Origin: Dictyostelium firmibasis
Taxonomy: Eukaryota > Evosea > Eumycetozoa > Dictyosteliales > Dictyosteliaceae
Reading direction: 5' to 3'
Assembly: GCA_036169595.1 (NCBI GenBank)
Contig: CM069766.1
Span: 3,335,001 to 3,399,000 of the forward strand
DNA: 64,000 bases
The translations under genes and the position numbers were made by a program. Position 1 is the stretch's first letter. Each line of letters begins with the position of its first letter. The notes beneath the pieces are model-generated. The model saw only the letters and a program-made list of their open reading frames with translations, made no database searches and was not told the origin of the DNA. Positions 10,793 to 28,564 of this stretch are shown here, piece after piece.

Positions 10793-12247
10793 ATGAAACA
10801 AAATTTAGTAATAGTATTATTAATACTATTATTTAATTTTGATTTATTAATTTGTGATGAGACTGTTAGCTGTAATTATATGAAAGAAGGTTTAGATTTA
10901 GAACCAACAACTATTTATTCAATTTTAACAGAATCAAATACCACTAATCACATAATTACAAGGACTGATATTAAAAATAATTCAACAACAATCCAATTAT
11001 TTAATTTTACTATGATAAATAATGAAAATGGTTTTGAAACTTTAATGACTATAATAAATAATCATACTGTAAGTAATAATAAATAAAAATAAAAATAAAA
11101 ATAAAAATAAAAATAAAAATAAAAACAAAAATAAAAATAAAGTTTAAATGGGAATAAACTAATAATAAAATTTTTTTTTTCATTTTTTTTAATTTTTTTT
11201 TTTATTTATTTTTTTATGAAAAAGATTTTAATTAATACATTTAATCAAAGTAATTTAGCAAAAGACATTTCATATATTTCATCAAAGGAAAATGAATTAA
11301 AAAATTTAAATTTCTCAATAGAATTTCAAGGAAAAAAAATTGGAGCCAAAGATATTTATAACCCAACATTGACATTAAATACTAATAATAATAATAATAA
11401 TATTAATAATAATATTCAATGTTTAGAAAATAAAACAGTAGATTACAGTATTATAGGTTTATTGGAGATGAATAAAATTATAATCACAAATTCAAATGGA
11501 ATTATAAAAACAATTGAATTAAATAAAACATTTGAATTTAATGATACATTGGTTTATTTTGATAAATCACATTTAGATTATTATATGGTTTCAATATCAA
11601 CTAATAAATTATTTAAAATTAATTTAAATGATAGTAGTGATAATATATTAAAATCTTTCAATTTTACAAATAATATCATTGGAGTATTTAATAAAACAGT
11701 TTTCACAAGTTTTTTCAATAAATCATCAAATTTATACTCAGTTTATTCAAATATTATTAATAATGAATCAACATTACCTTCATTATTATTATTCCAATTA
11801 AATTATAACATTTCAAATATAATTCCAAGTGAAAATCAAAATTATATTTTATTATATTCAAGTTACTCTGAAAAATTAATAGTTTATAATATTGAAAAAA
11901 ATTCAACTGTACAAATTGATAAATTCATTATAAGTTTGCCAAATTCAAAAACATCACTATTTTCAATTCATAGTCTTATATCAAGAGGTGGTACACCAAT
12001 TGAACCATTAATTCAAACACCAGAAAAAACAGAGTCACCAATTAAAAAAGAAGAAAAAGTAGTAATTCCAATTGTAGTAATATTCATTTGTATATTGTTG
12101 ATTTTAGGTGTATCAATGACCATTAAAATTGTACTAAAGAAAAGAAATGAAAAAAAGAATTTCATCAAATTAAATGAATCTGGCCTATTAGTTGATGAAA
12201 ATAATATCAACCTTGATTTTCCAATTAATGGTGATAATCAAATTTAA
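10793..12247 (+). CDS. Type I single-pass membrane glycoprotein, unknown function
   Basis: Two exons, 10793..11068 and 11225..12247, code 432 residues in frame. A signal peptide is clear (MKQNLVIVLLILLFNFDLLICDE). The ~360-residue ectodomain is rich in Asn-x-Ser/Thr sites, with strand-like hydrophobic stretches such as SIIGLLEMNKIIITNSNG and LDYYMVSISTNKLFKI. This could be a beta-propeller-like fold, but that is a guess. A transmembrane helix, VVIPIVVIFICILLILGVSM, is followed by KKRNEKK and a ~35-residue cytosolic tail. No enzyme motif is seen. The intron is built largely of AAAAAT repeats (11080-11141). It probably acts at the cell surface or in endosomes. Confidence 0.8.
11080..11141. repeat. 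AAAAAT hexamer repeat in intron
   Basis: About ten copies of AAAAAT just inside the intron of the preceding gene, starting right after the GTAAGT donor. Confidence 0.85.
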
Positions 12248-12379
12248 ATTTTTATTATCTCAAAAGAAAACAAATTGTTCAATTTTGATTTATTAAAAAT
12301 ATTTTATTAAATAAATTAAAAAATTAGTTTTATATACATATTTACAAATAGTTTATTATAATTTTTATAATTTTTTTTT

Positions 12380-16745
<4,366 letters not shown>

Positions 16746-16961
16746 TTATTATAGACAAAATAAATAAATAAGAATAATAAAAAAAAAATTAATTTTATTG
16801 TGGGAATGAAATAGAGATGTGTACGTTTAATTTCGAGACCTTGGAGTAAAAAAAAAAAAAAAAAAAAAAAAAAATAAATTAAAAAAAAAAATTATTATAA
16901 ATTCGAGGAAATGGGGAATATTTTTTTATTTTAATTATTTTTTTATTTTTTTTTTTCTTTT

Positions 16962-16994
<33 letters not shown>

Positions 16995-17009
16995 GTTGGT
17001 TCTAAAAAA

Positions 17010-17048
<39 letters not shown>

Positions 17049-17284
17049 AAATAGAAAAAATAAAATTGATCAAAAAAAAAAAAAAAAACTTAAAAAAAAT
17101 TTCAATTTTGATTATTTACAATGATATCTGAAAAAAAAACTTAAAAAACTAAATAGAAAAAATAAAATTGATCAAAAAAAAAAAAATTTAAAAAAAAATT
17201 GGGAAAAAAAAAACTATATTATTAAATTTTTATTTCCTCAAACAAAATATTATTATTTTTTAAAAATAATAAAAATATTTAACA
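16746..17284. other. Divergent intergenic region with a 31-base direct repeat
   Basis: Poly-A and poly-T DNA forming the shared 5' flank of the nuclease gene and the TOM1-like gene. It contains an exact 31-base direct repeat at 17041-17071 and 17143-17173. No gene is seen. Confidence 0.6.
17041..17173. repeat. Direct repeat, two 31-base copies
   Basis: Copies at 17041-17071 and 17143-17173 share AAACTAAATAGAAAAAATAA followed by AATTGATC, both trailed by poly-A. It looks like a local tandem duplication with a ~102-base period. Confidence 0.85.
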
Positions 17285-18450
17285 ATGTTATTTCAAAGGG
17301 GTATAATTGACATTTTTATGAAAAATGAAAGGTTTGCCATTAGTCATACTATTCTAATTGTATTTTATGTATTGGCATTGTTTTATTTTATTTACAAAAT
17401 AATTACATACGAAAGTAAGTTTTCATTATTTTTTTTTTTTTATTTAATTTTATATTTTTTTTTTCCAATTTTTATTAATTTTAAAAAAAATAAAAAAAAA
17501 AAAGAAAAAGGTGACAAGGTTGTTTATATTTTTATGACATCTTTTCTTTTTTTAGGGTTAATTGATAGAAGTGGTTGTTTTACATTTTATATATACTATT
17601 TCGAATATGATATAAATGGAAATTTTTTGTTCCTTGCTACGGAATTACCATCATTTTGTTTTGTTTCATATTATTCAGGTATATCTTATTTCTTGTAAGT
17701 ATAAAATAAAAAATCAAAAAAAAATCTTTTTTTTCAAATTAAAATTAATTAACTTTTTTATTAATTAATTTTAAAAAAAAAAAAAAAAAAAAAAATAGCA
17801 TCCAATATTATAAAAAAAATGGAGAACAATTAAATGAAATGAGTCAATTAAAAAAAATAATAATAATTTTAAATGCAGTAATGTATTTGATTTTTTTTGT
17901 TATAGTTCCTTTGGAATTCATATATAGCCCAAATGAAACAGCTTCAGTAGATCAACCTCAATCTCTAGCTCAAAGAGTTATATCACTATTTATAGGATTA
18001 ATTGAATTAATTTTTTCAGTTATTTCTTCGATTTATTTGTAAGTTTAATTATTATTATTATTATTAATTTTTATTTTTATAATTTTTATTTTTAATTTTA
18101 TTAATATTTGTTTACCTTTATATAGTGTTTTATTAAAATTCAATGACTCCTATATAAGTACAAATCAATTATTTGCAAATACAAATGATGCAGATTTTCA
18201 AGTTGATCATCGCCTAAAATATCTAGGAATCTCCCTTTTAGGTAGTGGTGTCTTTTTTTCAAGAGGTATTGTTACCATAATATCAATATTTATAGTTATC
18301 GACCATTCAGGTTTAAAAGATTTATTTTATTATTTTTTTTCTGAAATTGTTCCAATCTTTGTTACTTTGTACTATATGGAAGAAATTCAAAATTTGACAG
18401 GCAGATCAGCAAATGAGGGTAGGGCATTACTTGGTGAAAATAGAACTTAA
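17285..18450 (+). CDS. Seven-helix membrane protein, THH1/TOM1/TOM3-like
   Basis: Four exons, 17285..17414, 17556..17694, 17799..18038 and 18126..18450, code 277 residues; every junction keeps the frame. About seven hydrophobic helices are visible, from ILIVFYVLALFYFIYKII to FYYFFSEIVPIFVTLYYM. The second half fits the plant TOM1/THH1 (DUF1084) pattern: LPSF near a Tyr-Ser-rich helix, a long helix ending LFIQYYKK, and a final FYYFFSEIVPIFVTLYY like the plant FYYLLVEILPSALVLF. TOM1 proteins are tonoplast proteins, known in plants as host factors for tobamovirus replication; their cellular role is unclear. The protein ends in a short polar tail. Family assignment rests on remembered patterns. 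Confidence 0.75.
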
Positions 18451-18698
18451 AAAAAGAAAAAAAAGAAATCGAATTTATTTAAATTATTACCAAAAAAAAA
18501 AATAAAAATTATTGTACACAAAAAAAATTTTTTTTTTTCAAACATTTATTTAATTTTTGTTTCTAGTATTAATTTACACATTTTTTTTATTTTTTTTTAA
18601 AAATCTTTTGAAAAGAAAATATTTTTCTTGTGGATATTGTGTAATGTTTTTTTCTTTTTCATTTTTGGTTGTTATTATTATTATTATTATTATTTTTA

Positions 18699-20461
<1,763 letters not shown>

Positions 20462-20797
20462 TCTTTCCTTATGTTGACCTATCTGTTGATCAACAGTGTG
20501 AAAAACAGTTTATAAAAAAAATAAATAAAAATAAAAAAAAAAAAGGTGAAAAAATGAAAAAATGAAAAAAAAAAAATATTAATTTTTTTAAATTTCCTTG
20601 GTGAACAACAAATAATCGAATCAAAAATATCTAGATAAATTATATTTTTATAATTTTTTTTTGTATTATTTTTTTTATTTATCTAAACATGTACATTATT
20701 CCACTTTCCTGAATTTGTCTTTATTTCTTCTTAACTCTATTTTTTTTTTTTTCAAAAAAAAAAGAATAAAAAAAATCTTCCACACTTAAATAATCAC

Positions 20798-20843
<46 letters not shown>

Positions 20844-21151
20844 AAAAAAAAAATTTTAAAATTAACTAATTTTATTTATTAAATATTTATTTCAAATAAT
20901 TTAAAATTTATCCTTATTTTATTTTTTTTTTTTTTTTTTTTTTTTGAAAAATTAATTTTTCACAAAAAAACAAAAAAAAAATCAAAAAAATCAAAAAAAA
21001 ATTAGCTTTTTTTTCTTTTTTTTTAATTTAATTTTTTTTTTTTTTAATGAAATTAATTAATAGTAATAAAAACATAGTTTTTTTCAACCAAAAAAAAAAA
21101 TAAAAATAAAAAATTAAAAATAAATAAACAATTTTATTATTCCTTCTATGA
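20462..21151. other. Divergent intergenic region (carrier / phosphoesterase)
   Basis: Poly-A and poly-T DNA with no gene, shared 5' flank of both genes. A short mixed patch at 20480-20510 (TCTGTTGATCAACAGTGTG) contains the palindrome CTGTTGATCAACAG just upstream of the carrier start. Confidence 0.55.
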
Positions 21152-22792
21152 ATGAAAAATAGAAAAGAGAAACAACAAATGTCTTTAATGAAAGAATGGG
21201 ATGAATCACCATCGACAACAACAACAACATCAACATCAAATCAATCGAATCTACCATATAAATATATTGAACCGAAAGGTAGTTTAAGTAAAGAGACAGA
21301 GAAATCGATTGGACATCCAGTGAGTAAGTTTGCAAAGATAATGATAATTGCATTGGCAATATCATTACCAACGATATCATTCATATTCGCTGCTAGAGTC
21401 AAGGGTAGATTATCATTGCCATTCTATATATTTGGATTACCATCATGGTTGATTCTAGTACCGATTTTAATATATTTCTATAGAAAGAAAGGATTCTCAC
21501 CATTTATCAGATCAAAAGGTGTCACTGCATTGATGGCAGTATCATTTTCATTCTATTCACTTTACACAATACTTTTTTCAATGTATATTTTAAGACCATT
21601 CTTTCAACCAGTCTATAATGAAAATAGTGAAAAGGTTGATACTAAATACTCGAGTATGGTTTGGTTACCATTGATACCATTGGTTTATTTACATTTATGT
21701 GTTTACATTCAGCATTTAGTACTCTCGAAATGTAGAATGCGTCCAACGACCTATCTCTACTTGGTATCATATCCATCATCAGTATTCTTCACCACCATGA
21801 TACTATCGATACCATTCTATTTGTTTGTATCATTCATCCCACCAATAGTTGGTGTATTTATGATGCTAATACCATTCATTCTTAGTTTACTTGGCCTATA
21901 TCAAACATTAATCACTCGTCCACCAAACAAATGGGAAGTCAAAGACATTTACTTAAGAACCTCATCCAACGAAGAGATGGAGAACGAACAATTGATAACA
22001 CCAAAGAAAATGTTGAAACGTGTTAAAATTCAACCCTTATCAAATCACAATGAACAAATTGTAGATTTCAAACAACCACTCTCAATCATTCAAATTGCAG
22101 ATCCTCATTTAGGTCCAATGATGTCATGTGAACGTCTAACAGAGATATGTGAGAGTACCGTTAAATTAAACCCTGATTTGGTTCTATTGACTGGTGATTT
22201 CTTCACATCAGAATCATTCAATCCTGAGAATACATTGGAGATCGCTTTGGCACCTTTAAAGAAATTGCCACCGGGCAAGGTGTTTGCATGTGTGGGTAAT
22301 CATGATTTGGAGGAGGGTTGTATGGAGATTTTAGAGAGAGCATTGGAATCAATCGAATGTCCACTCTTGATTGATAAATGTGTTTTGGTTGAAACTCGTA
22401 TTGGTAAAGTTCAAATAACAGGTTTCGATTACAGAAATAAAGCAAGACAAGAGCATATCATGGAGGTTTGTAATGCCTATCCACCAATTCAAGGTGTACC
22501 AAGAATTGCACTACTTCATGATCCTGGTTCATTTAAGTTCATTCCAACCGATTATGGTTGTATCACTTTTTCAGGTCATACTCATGGTGGTCAAATCGGC
22601 ATTCGTTCCGATTTATTCTCACTCACAATGGTCGGTATCACTGGTATGCCAGATTATTCACTTTGGAGAAATGGTAATAATTATCTCTACGTTCATACTG
22701 GTCAAGGTTGTAGAAGTATGCTAGGTACTATGGTATTAAGAGTAGGTGCTCCTGCAGAGGATAGTTTATTACAAGTTTACTTTGAAAGTTAA
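21152..22792 (+). CDS. Membrane-anchored metallophosphoesterase (calcineurin-like)
   Basis: Single-exon gene of 546 residues. Residues ~60-255 hold five or six hydrophobic helices (MIIALAISLPTISFIF, WLILVPILIYFY, FFTTMILSIPFYLFV, VGVFMMLIPFILSLLGLY). A binuclear-metal phosphoesterase domain starts near residue 310: IADPHLGPMMS (Asp, His), LLTGDFFTSE (Asp), CVGNHDLE (Asn, His), LLHDPGSF (His) and FSGHTHGGQIG (two His). All metal ligands are present. The architecture matches the YkuE/TMPPE class, thought to act on phosphoesters at membranes. The substrate is unknown. A 5-codon ATG frame (21148-21162) overlaps the first ATG out of frame. Met-10 (21179) has a better A-rich context, so the true start may be there. 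Confidence 0.88.
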   Translation: MKNRKEKQQMSLMKEWDESPSTTTTTSTSNQSNLPYKYIEPKGSLSKETEKSIGHPVSKFAKIMIIALAISLPTISFIFAARVKGRLSLPFYIFGLPSWLILVPILIYFYRKKGFSPFIRSKGVTALMAVSFSFYSLYTILFSMYILRPFFQPVYNENSEKVDTKYSSMVWLPLIPLVYLHLCVYIQHLVLSKCRMRPTTYLYLVSYPSSVFFTTMILSIPFYLFVSFIPPIVGVFMMLIPFILSLLGLYQTLITRPPNKWEVKDIYLRTSSNEEMENEQLITPKKMLKRVKIQPLSNHNEQIVDFKQPLSIIQIADPHLGPMMSCERLTEICESTVKLNPDLVLLTGDFFTSESFNPENTLEIALAPLKKLPPGKVFACVGNHDLEEGCMEILERALESIECPLLIDKCVLVETRIGKVQITGFDYRNKARQEHIMEVCNAYPPIQGVPRIALLHDPGSFKFIPTDYGCITFSGHTHGGQIGIRSDLFSLTMVGITGMPDYSLWRNGNNYLYVHTGQGCRSMLGTMVLRVGAPAEDSLLQVYFES

Positions 22793-23158
22793 TAAAATCA
22801 AATCCACCATTAAAAAAAAAGAAAAAAAATCATTTATGTTAATCAAATTAATATAAAAATAAATTATTTAAATTAATCGATATGGTTTAGTATATTAATA
22901 ATAATATGATTTTTAATATAAATAAAAATGATTAAAAAAGTAAAAAAAGGATATTTTTTTTTAATTTTTTTTATTTAAAAATATAGATAAAAATCGCAAA
23001 AAAAAATGATAAATATGAATTTACAAAATTTGAAGTTTAAAAAAATATAAAAAAAAAAAATAAAAAAGTACTTTTTATATATTTCTTTTTTTTTTTTTTT
23101 TTTTTTTTTTTTCCTTTATATACACATTAGAGTGATCATTTTAAATATTTTTTTAAAT
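22793..23158. other. Convergent intergenic region
   Basis: A/T-rich, poly-A then poly-T, between the phosphoesterase stop and the acidic-protein stop. No gene is seen. Confidence 0.5.
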
Positions 23159-23293
23159 TTATAAAAAAATTTCATGAACACAAACATCTTCTACAATATT
23201 TCCTTTTTCTCTTTCATTGTTTTTCATTACAGTTAATATTTCAATTAATTCCCTTCTCAATGAAGTATCAGCGTATATATGATTAATATGTTT

Positions 23294-23324
<31 letters not shown>

Positions 23325-23953
23325 CTAGAGAAGAAATATGAATTTGTATCTATGTAACTATATTTCTTATTTATAAAACTATTGTGATTAAATTGTTGTT
23401 GCTTTATACAATTATTTAAAATTGATTCTTCGATATAATCGGAATCTTCAGAGTCTTCAGAGTCATCCTCATCAGAGTCATCCTCTTCATCAAAGTCATC
23501 TTGTTGTTGAAGTTGGTTTTCTTCATCCTCTAGTTGTTCGTCATTATCATCGTCATCATCACTATTATCGTTATTTTGACTATCACTTTCACTATCGTCG
23601 GTATAGTTTTGACACAACTCATTAAATATTGTCGATGCAGTTAATAATTGTTGTTGATATTTTGCAATTTCATCTTCAATTTCTTTATCAACATCTACTT
23701 CCAAATTAACATTTTCTTTGACCTTTGTTGTTTCTTTAATATCAATATGTTCAGTTTTTTCACAGCATTCATCAATCACTAAGTTATTGTTATTATTATA
23801 ATTTTGAATAATTGTTTCGGAATTCATTAGTTTATACTGACCAATTATTGGTGAATAGCTTTGATTATCTGATCTTTTTTGAGAAATCAATTTATTGTCA
23901 TCTTGGTTATTAGATTTTTTTGTATTTAAAGGTGATAACTGAACAGATGTCAT
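23159..23953 (-). CDS. Acidic, largely disordered protein of unknown function
   Basis: Single-exon gene of 264 residues, starting MTSVQLSPLNTKK. I do not recognise a family. Visible features are a Ser/Asn/Lys-rich N terminus, a helical Glu/Lys/Val stretch (VNLEVDVDKEIEDEIAKYQQ), a strongly acidic Asp/Glu/Ser block near residues 120-175, a poly-Gln run near 23300, and a possibly helical C terminus (LRRELIEILTVMKNNEREK). Long intergenic DNA lies upstream. It could be a nuclear or chaperone-like acidic protein, but nothing proves this. Confidence 0.7.
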
Positions 23954-24604
23954 TTTTTTTAATAAATTTTATATAAAATTATTTATTCTAAAATTATAAA
24001 TCTAATTAATATTTAAAAAAATCTATTTTTTTATATTTATATTTTGTTTATTATTGTATTTATTGATTTAATTTATTAATTATTAATTAATTTATTTTTT
24101 TTTTTATTTTCTTTTTATCAGTATAAAAAATTTAACTGTCTATATTTTTTAAACTTGCACAACAAAATTGAAATTTATTATTATAAAAATTAAATGTTTA
24201 AATTATTAACAAAAAAAGAAAAAAAAACAAAAAAAAATATAAAAAAAATTAAAATGAATTAAAAAATATTTTAATTAAGAAAAACACACGAGATCAGAGA
24301 TAGAGAACCGAATAAAATGTAATTAAAAAAAAAAAAAAAAAAAAAAAAAACAATAATAGTGTGTTAAGGTAATAAAATAAATAAATAGAAAAAAAAATTA
24401 AAAAAAATATGAAAAAAAAATAGTAGTATTGAGGGGTATTGTCAATAAAAATTTGGGAGAGTGGTTGTGATTAAATTATAATTATTAATAAAAAAAATAA
24501 AAAAAACAAAAAAAAACACAGTTGGTGTGTTGTAATTTAATGAATATATATATATTTGTATAAAATCAATTATTAATGAAAAATAAAAAAAATTAATATA
24601 ATAT

Positions 24605-24635
<31 letters not shown>

Positions 24636-24837
24636 AATGAAAAAAAATAAAATAAATTTTAAAAAACTATTTTTTTTATTAAATTTTTCAATTACCTTAA
24701 ATAAAAAAAAAAGAGGATTGGACCCTATATTTAGAATGTTTTTTTTATGTTTTTTTATTTTATTTTATTTTATTTTTTTTTATTTTTAGAACCCACTAAA
24801 ACTCTTTATTTTTATTTGTTTATATAATTGTTTGTTT

Positions 24838-24900
24838 ATATTTATATTTATATTTATATTTATATTTATATTTATATTTATATTTATATTTATATTTATA
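24838..24900. repeat. TTTATA hexamer array
   Basis: About ten perfect tandem copies of TTTATA/TATTTA within the 2 kb gene-free region. Confidence 0.9.
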
Positions 24901-25356
24901 TATTTTTTTTTTTATTTAATTTATTAAGAGGATAATATCTATGAATATTTTTTTTATAAAAAAAAATTTAGAATATAAAATAAAAAAAAAATAAAAAATA
25001 AAAATTAAAAAATAAAAAAAGTAGTAGATAATTTTAATTTATTTTTTTTTATTTTTTTTTCTTTTTTTTTCAAATAAATGGAGACAGATTATCGATTCGC
25101 GTAGAAGAGGGTCCAATTTTATTTAATTAAAATAAAATTTTTAATTTTTATTTAATTTTATTTAATTTTTTTTTTTTTTCTTTTTTATTTTATTTTTATT
25201 TTTTTTTATTTTTTTGAGAAAAATAATTTTTGATTAAATGGTGGGCACTTGGCGAGATTTCAATACAAGCACTTTGACCTTTAAAAAAAAAAATCCTGGG
25301 TTTGGATTACTTTTGTAACTGGTTCCATCAGTTATATGAGTTGAACAGATTTACAT

Positions 25357-25389
<33 letters not shown>

Positions 25390-25390
25390 C

Positions 25391-25484
25391 AAATTGTTGG
25401 ACTGTATTCTTCTAACAAACCAATTACTAATTCTTTTGCAAAAAATAATGGTGGCAAATAAAAATTATCAAAGCTCAACAATTT
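25391..25484. other. Potential stem-loop in the gene-free region
   Basis: AAATTGTTG at 25391-25399 is the exact reverse complement of CAACAATTT at 25476-25484. It encloses ~76 bases of mixed composition. It lies next to a G/C-richer patch (25235-25360). It may belong to an unannotated non-coding RNA. Confidence 0.3.
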
Positions 25485-25761
25485 TTTTTTCCAATAAAAA
25501 CAACTCAAATTGATTGAAACACTATAAAAACACAAACAAAATAAAATAACAAACCAAGATTTACAAGTTTTTTATTACAAAGTTTAGATAGCTTCTTCTA
25601 TACGTTGTTATTTATTTAAATGTGTATTTAATTGTTTTTTTTTATAATTATTATTATTATTGTTAATTCATATTTTATTATTATTAATTATTATTGTTAC
25701 TATTTTTTTTTTATTATTATTATTATTTTTGATTATTAAAAAACTACAGGTTTGGTTGTTA

Positions 25762-25814
<53 letters not shown>

Positions 25815-25900
25815 TATTTTTATTTTTATTTTTATTTTTTTATTATCACCGTGTATATTGTGCGATTATGGATAATGAATAATGAACGATATATTTTTTG

Positions 25901-25932
<32 letters not shown>

Positions 25933-25976
25933 ATAAAGATAAAAAAGAGTAATAATATTTTGAAAAAAAAAGAAGT

Positions 25977-26929
25977 TTACTCTGTTGGAATGGATTGGAT
26001 TTGTTTAACCAAGAAATTCTTTTCGTCACTAAATTGGTCTTCCTCTTTAATAATAATAAAAATAAAAATAATAATTAGTTAGTAAATAGCAATATTTTTT
26101 CATACTAATTCGAAATTAATAAAGGTACCTTTATCATTATGGAATGAAGACAAGAAAGCTATTAGTCTCTCTTTGTTTTTAGTTAAAATTTCAAGGATTG
26201 GTTTTGTTTTGTTTGGATTAGCAACAAATACTTTGAATACATGGAATGCTTCATATTGAATACTCTTTGATTTATCTCTTAAAAGATTCATCATTAATTT
26301 AAGATTTGCAGCTGAGCTGATATATTTAGTCATGATATTAAAGTTTGAACGATCTAATAAAAGTTCACCTAAAAGCTATTATTAAAAAAAAAAAAAAATC
26401 AAAGAATATCACTGTTAACATTATAATAATAATAATAATTTATCATTTGTTTCTATTTACCTTAATAGATTGTCTTCTTGTAACATAATTTTGTGAATTT
26501 AATAAAGTAGTATATTTTTCAAAAACCTAAATGATTGGAGAGAGTAAGTGAGTAAGTGAATGAGTGAAAAAACATAGTGTATTAGAATATCTATCTTGAC
26601 TTTTAAATAAATAAATAAAAATAATTGACGAACATACTTGGTCGTAATTCTTTTCTAAAAATTCAGCGCTAAGTGTTTTATGTTTAGTTAAAATCTCTTT
26701 AAAGGTAGCAAATGTATCAGAGGCAACATCAAAATTTGAAACTTCAACAAATTCAAAGAATTCCCAAAAGTTTGGTGAATATATTAAAATTTTGGCCAAT
26801 GATTCATGTTTAATACATTCCCTAAGCATTGTACCACAGTTTAATGCAATATCTTGTTGTTCGTAACTAGTAATGTTATGATAAATGTATGTATGTAGTA
26901 GGTATGTATTTAGATATTTAGGTATGTCA

Positions 26930-26970
<41 letters not shown>

Positions 26971-27609
26971 TTGTGTTATGAATTGCACTATATATTATAA
27001 TCAGTCCCTATATGGTGTGATGACAATGATGATGATTAATCAATCAACCAATAAATTTATCCATCTTATATATTATCTAGATAGTAAATTATGCATGATA
27101 TTTTATATTCTATATTTTATGTCCTGTATGTCTGAGTTTTATCTAATTACCCTTTAACTAATGAATCTAAAATCTCTGGATTTTTAGCAATATATTCTAC
27201 AATTGGTGAACGAGCACCATTTTTATGTCTTAATAAAATATTGAAAATTTGAGCTACATCTTTTTTAGCTTCAAATTCTAATTTGTTTAAATCTTTAATA
27301 AGAATTTGTACCAAATCACTGGCACATATTTCATTTGATAATACACCAACAACCTCTTGATTTGGTTCATGCTCTGAATCACCATGTAATATCTTTTTAA
27401 TCTCTTGTAAACATTTTGAAATTTCTTCTGATGCCTTAATTTGATTATTATAATTTTTTTTTTTTATTGATCATCAGCAATAATAGTGATGATGATGTTG
27501 ATGTTAATATTTATATAGTGTGCGGAATAAAAGATGGAAGAAAAGATAAAGACAAAATAAAAAAGTAAAAAAAGTCGATGATCACAGTGGTATAATCTCT
27601 TTTTTTTTT

Positions 27610-27647
<38 letters not shown>

Positions 27648-27813
27648 AAGATATAAATAGAAAATCGCTCCGAAAATGATCAAAAAAAAAATACCATACC
27701 TTTTCGGTAGATTTAGAATTTGGGCCACTTTTATCCATTGAAGCAATACTTTCTTTAATGGACTTTACCAATTCTGATGGGGTCTTTTGTTTTTTATTGA
27801 AAAAGATATTCAT
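25977..27813 (-). CDS. mo25: Mo25 (CAB39), scaffold for STE20-type kinases
   Basis: Six exons: 27813..27700, 27434..27151, 26866..26638, 26526..26461, 26375..26129 and 26044..25977, giving 335 residues (human CAB39 is 341). The start [21 protein letters not shown] matches the family N terminus. [66 protein letters not shown] and [19 protein letters not shown] are near-identical to animal Mo25. The last exon gives [17 protein letters not shown], fixing the stop at 25977. Mo25 is an armadillo-like helical repeat protein that binds STRAD/LKB1 and activates germinal-centre STE20 kinases. A Ste20 kinase, krsA, lies 7 kb away. Confidence 0.95.
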
Positions 27814-28013
27814 TTTATTTTCTCTCTATATTTTTTATATATTATTTTTTTTTTTTTATTTTTTTATTTTTTTATTTTTTTTTTTAAAATTCTTATTTTT
27901 GTATAATATTAAGTATATAATTTTAACGATTATCTATATACTATATGATATATCAAATATAATACTCTCTTAGGTGTTATTATTGAGAAAATAATATTAT
28001 TACCAAGTGTTTC

Positions 28014-28045
<32 letters not shown>

Positions 28046-28564
28046 TTAAAAAAAAATTTTAAAAAAATGGTTTTTTTTTATTTTTTTTTTTTTATATTTT
28101 TTTTTTTTTTTTTCTTCATTATTATTATTTACTTTTTCTTTTTTTTAATAATATCATTAAAATATTTCAAATAATTTGAAAATAAAAACAAATAAATGGA
28201 GCTGATTTTAAAAAGAAAAAAAAAATATAAAAAAAGAAAAAAAACAAGATTCCTGAGAAAAATAATGATTTAAAAAAAAAAAATGATTTGTTTTTTATTT
28301 CTTTTTATATTTTTATTTTTTTGTTTTTGAATTATCATAAAGTTCCATCAATAGATTTGAGTAGATACAAATATCCTTAAGAATCCGTCTATTCCCTTTT
28401 GCTTTTTTTTTATATTTTTTTATTATTTTTATTTTTTTTTTATTTTTTAATTTTTTTTTTTAAATTTTTTTTTAATTTTTTTTTTTAATTTTTTTTTTTT
28501 TTTTTTAAAATTTCAAAATAAACTTGCTTTGAAATTAATATAAAAACAAATACTAAAAAAAAAA
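27814..28564. other. Divergent intergenic region (Mo25 / copper chaperone)
   Basis: Poly-A and poly-T DNA, no gene. A more mixed patch at 28330-28405 (CATAAAGTTCCATCAATAG, ATCCTTAAGAATCC) may hold promoter elements. Confidence 0.5.

Larger units (their letters stand above)
23954..25976. other. 2 kb gene-free region
   Basis: The largest gap in the window, upstream of the acidic-protein gene and downstream of Mo25. It is mostly poly-A/poly-T. It contains a TTTATA hexamer array (24838-24900), a 10-base inverted repeat (ATTGGACCCT near 24716 and AGGGTCCAAT near 25108), a complex patch at 25235-25490 with a potential stem, a TATAAAA element at 25523 followed by an A/C-rich leader-like stretch, and a TTA array near 25760-25812. 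No convincing protein gene is seen; an RNA gene is possible. Confidence 0.55.

Noticed and set aside
25752-26082. Small plus-strand frames (poly-Ile, poly-Phe) near Mo25
   Set aside because: Made by TTA and T repeats, and partly antisense to the last Mo25 exon.
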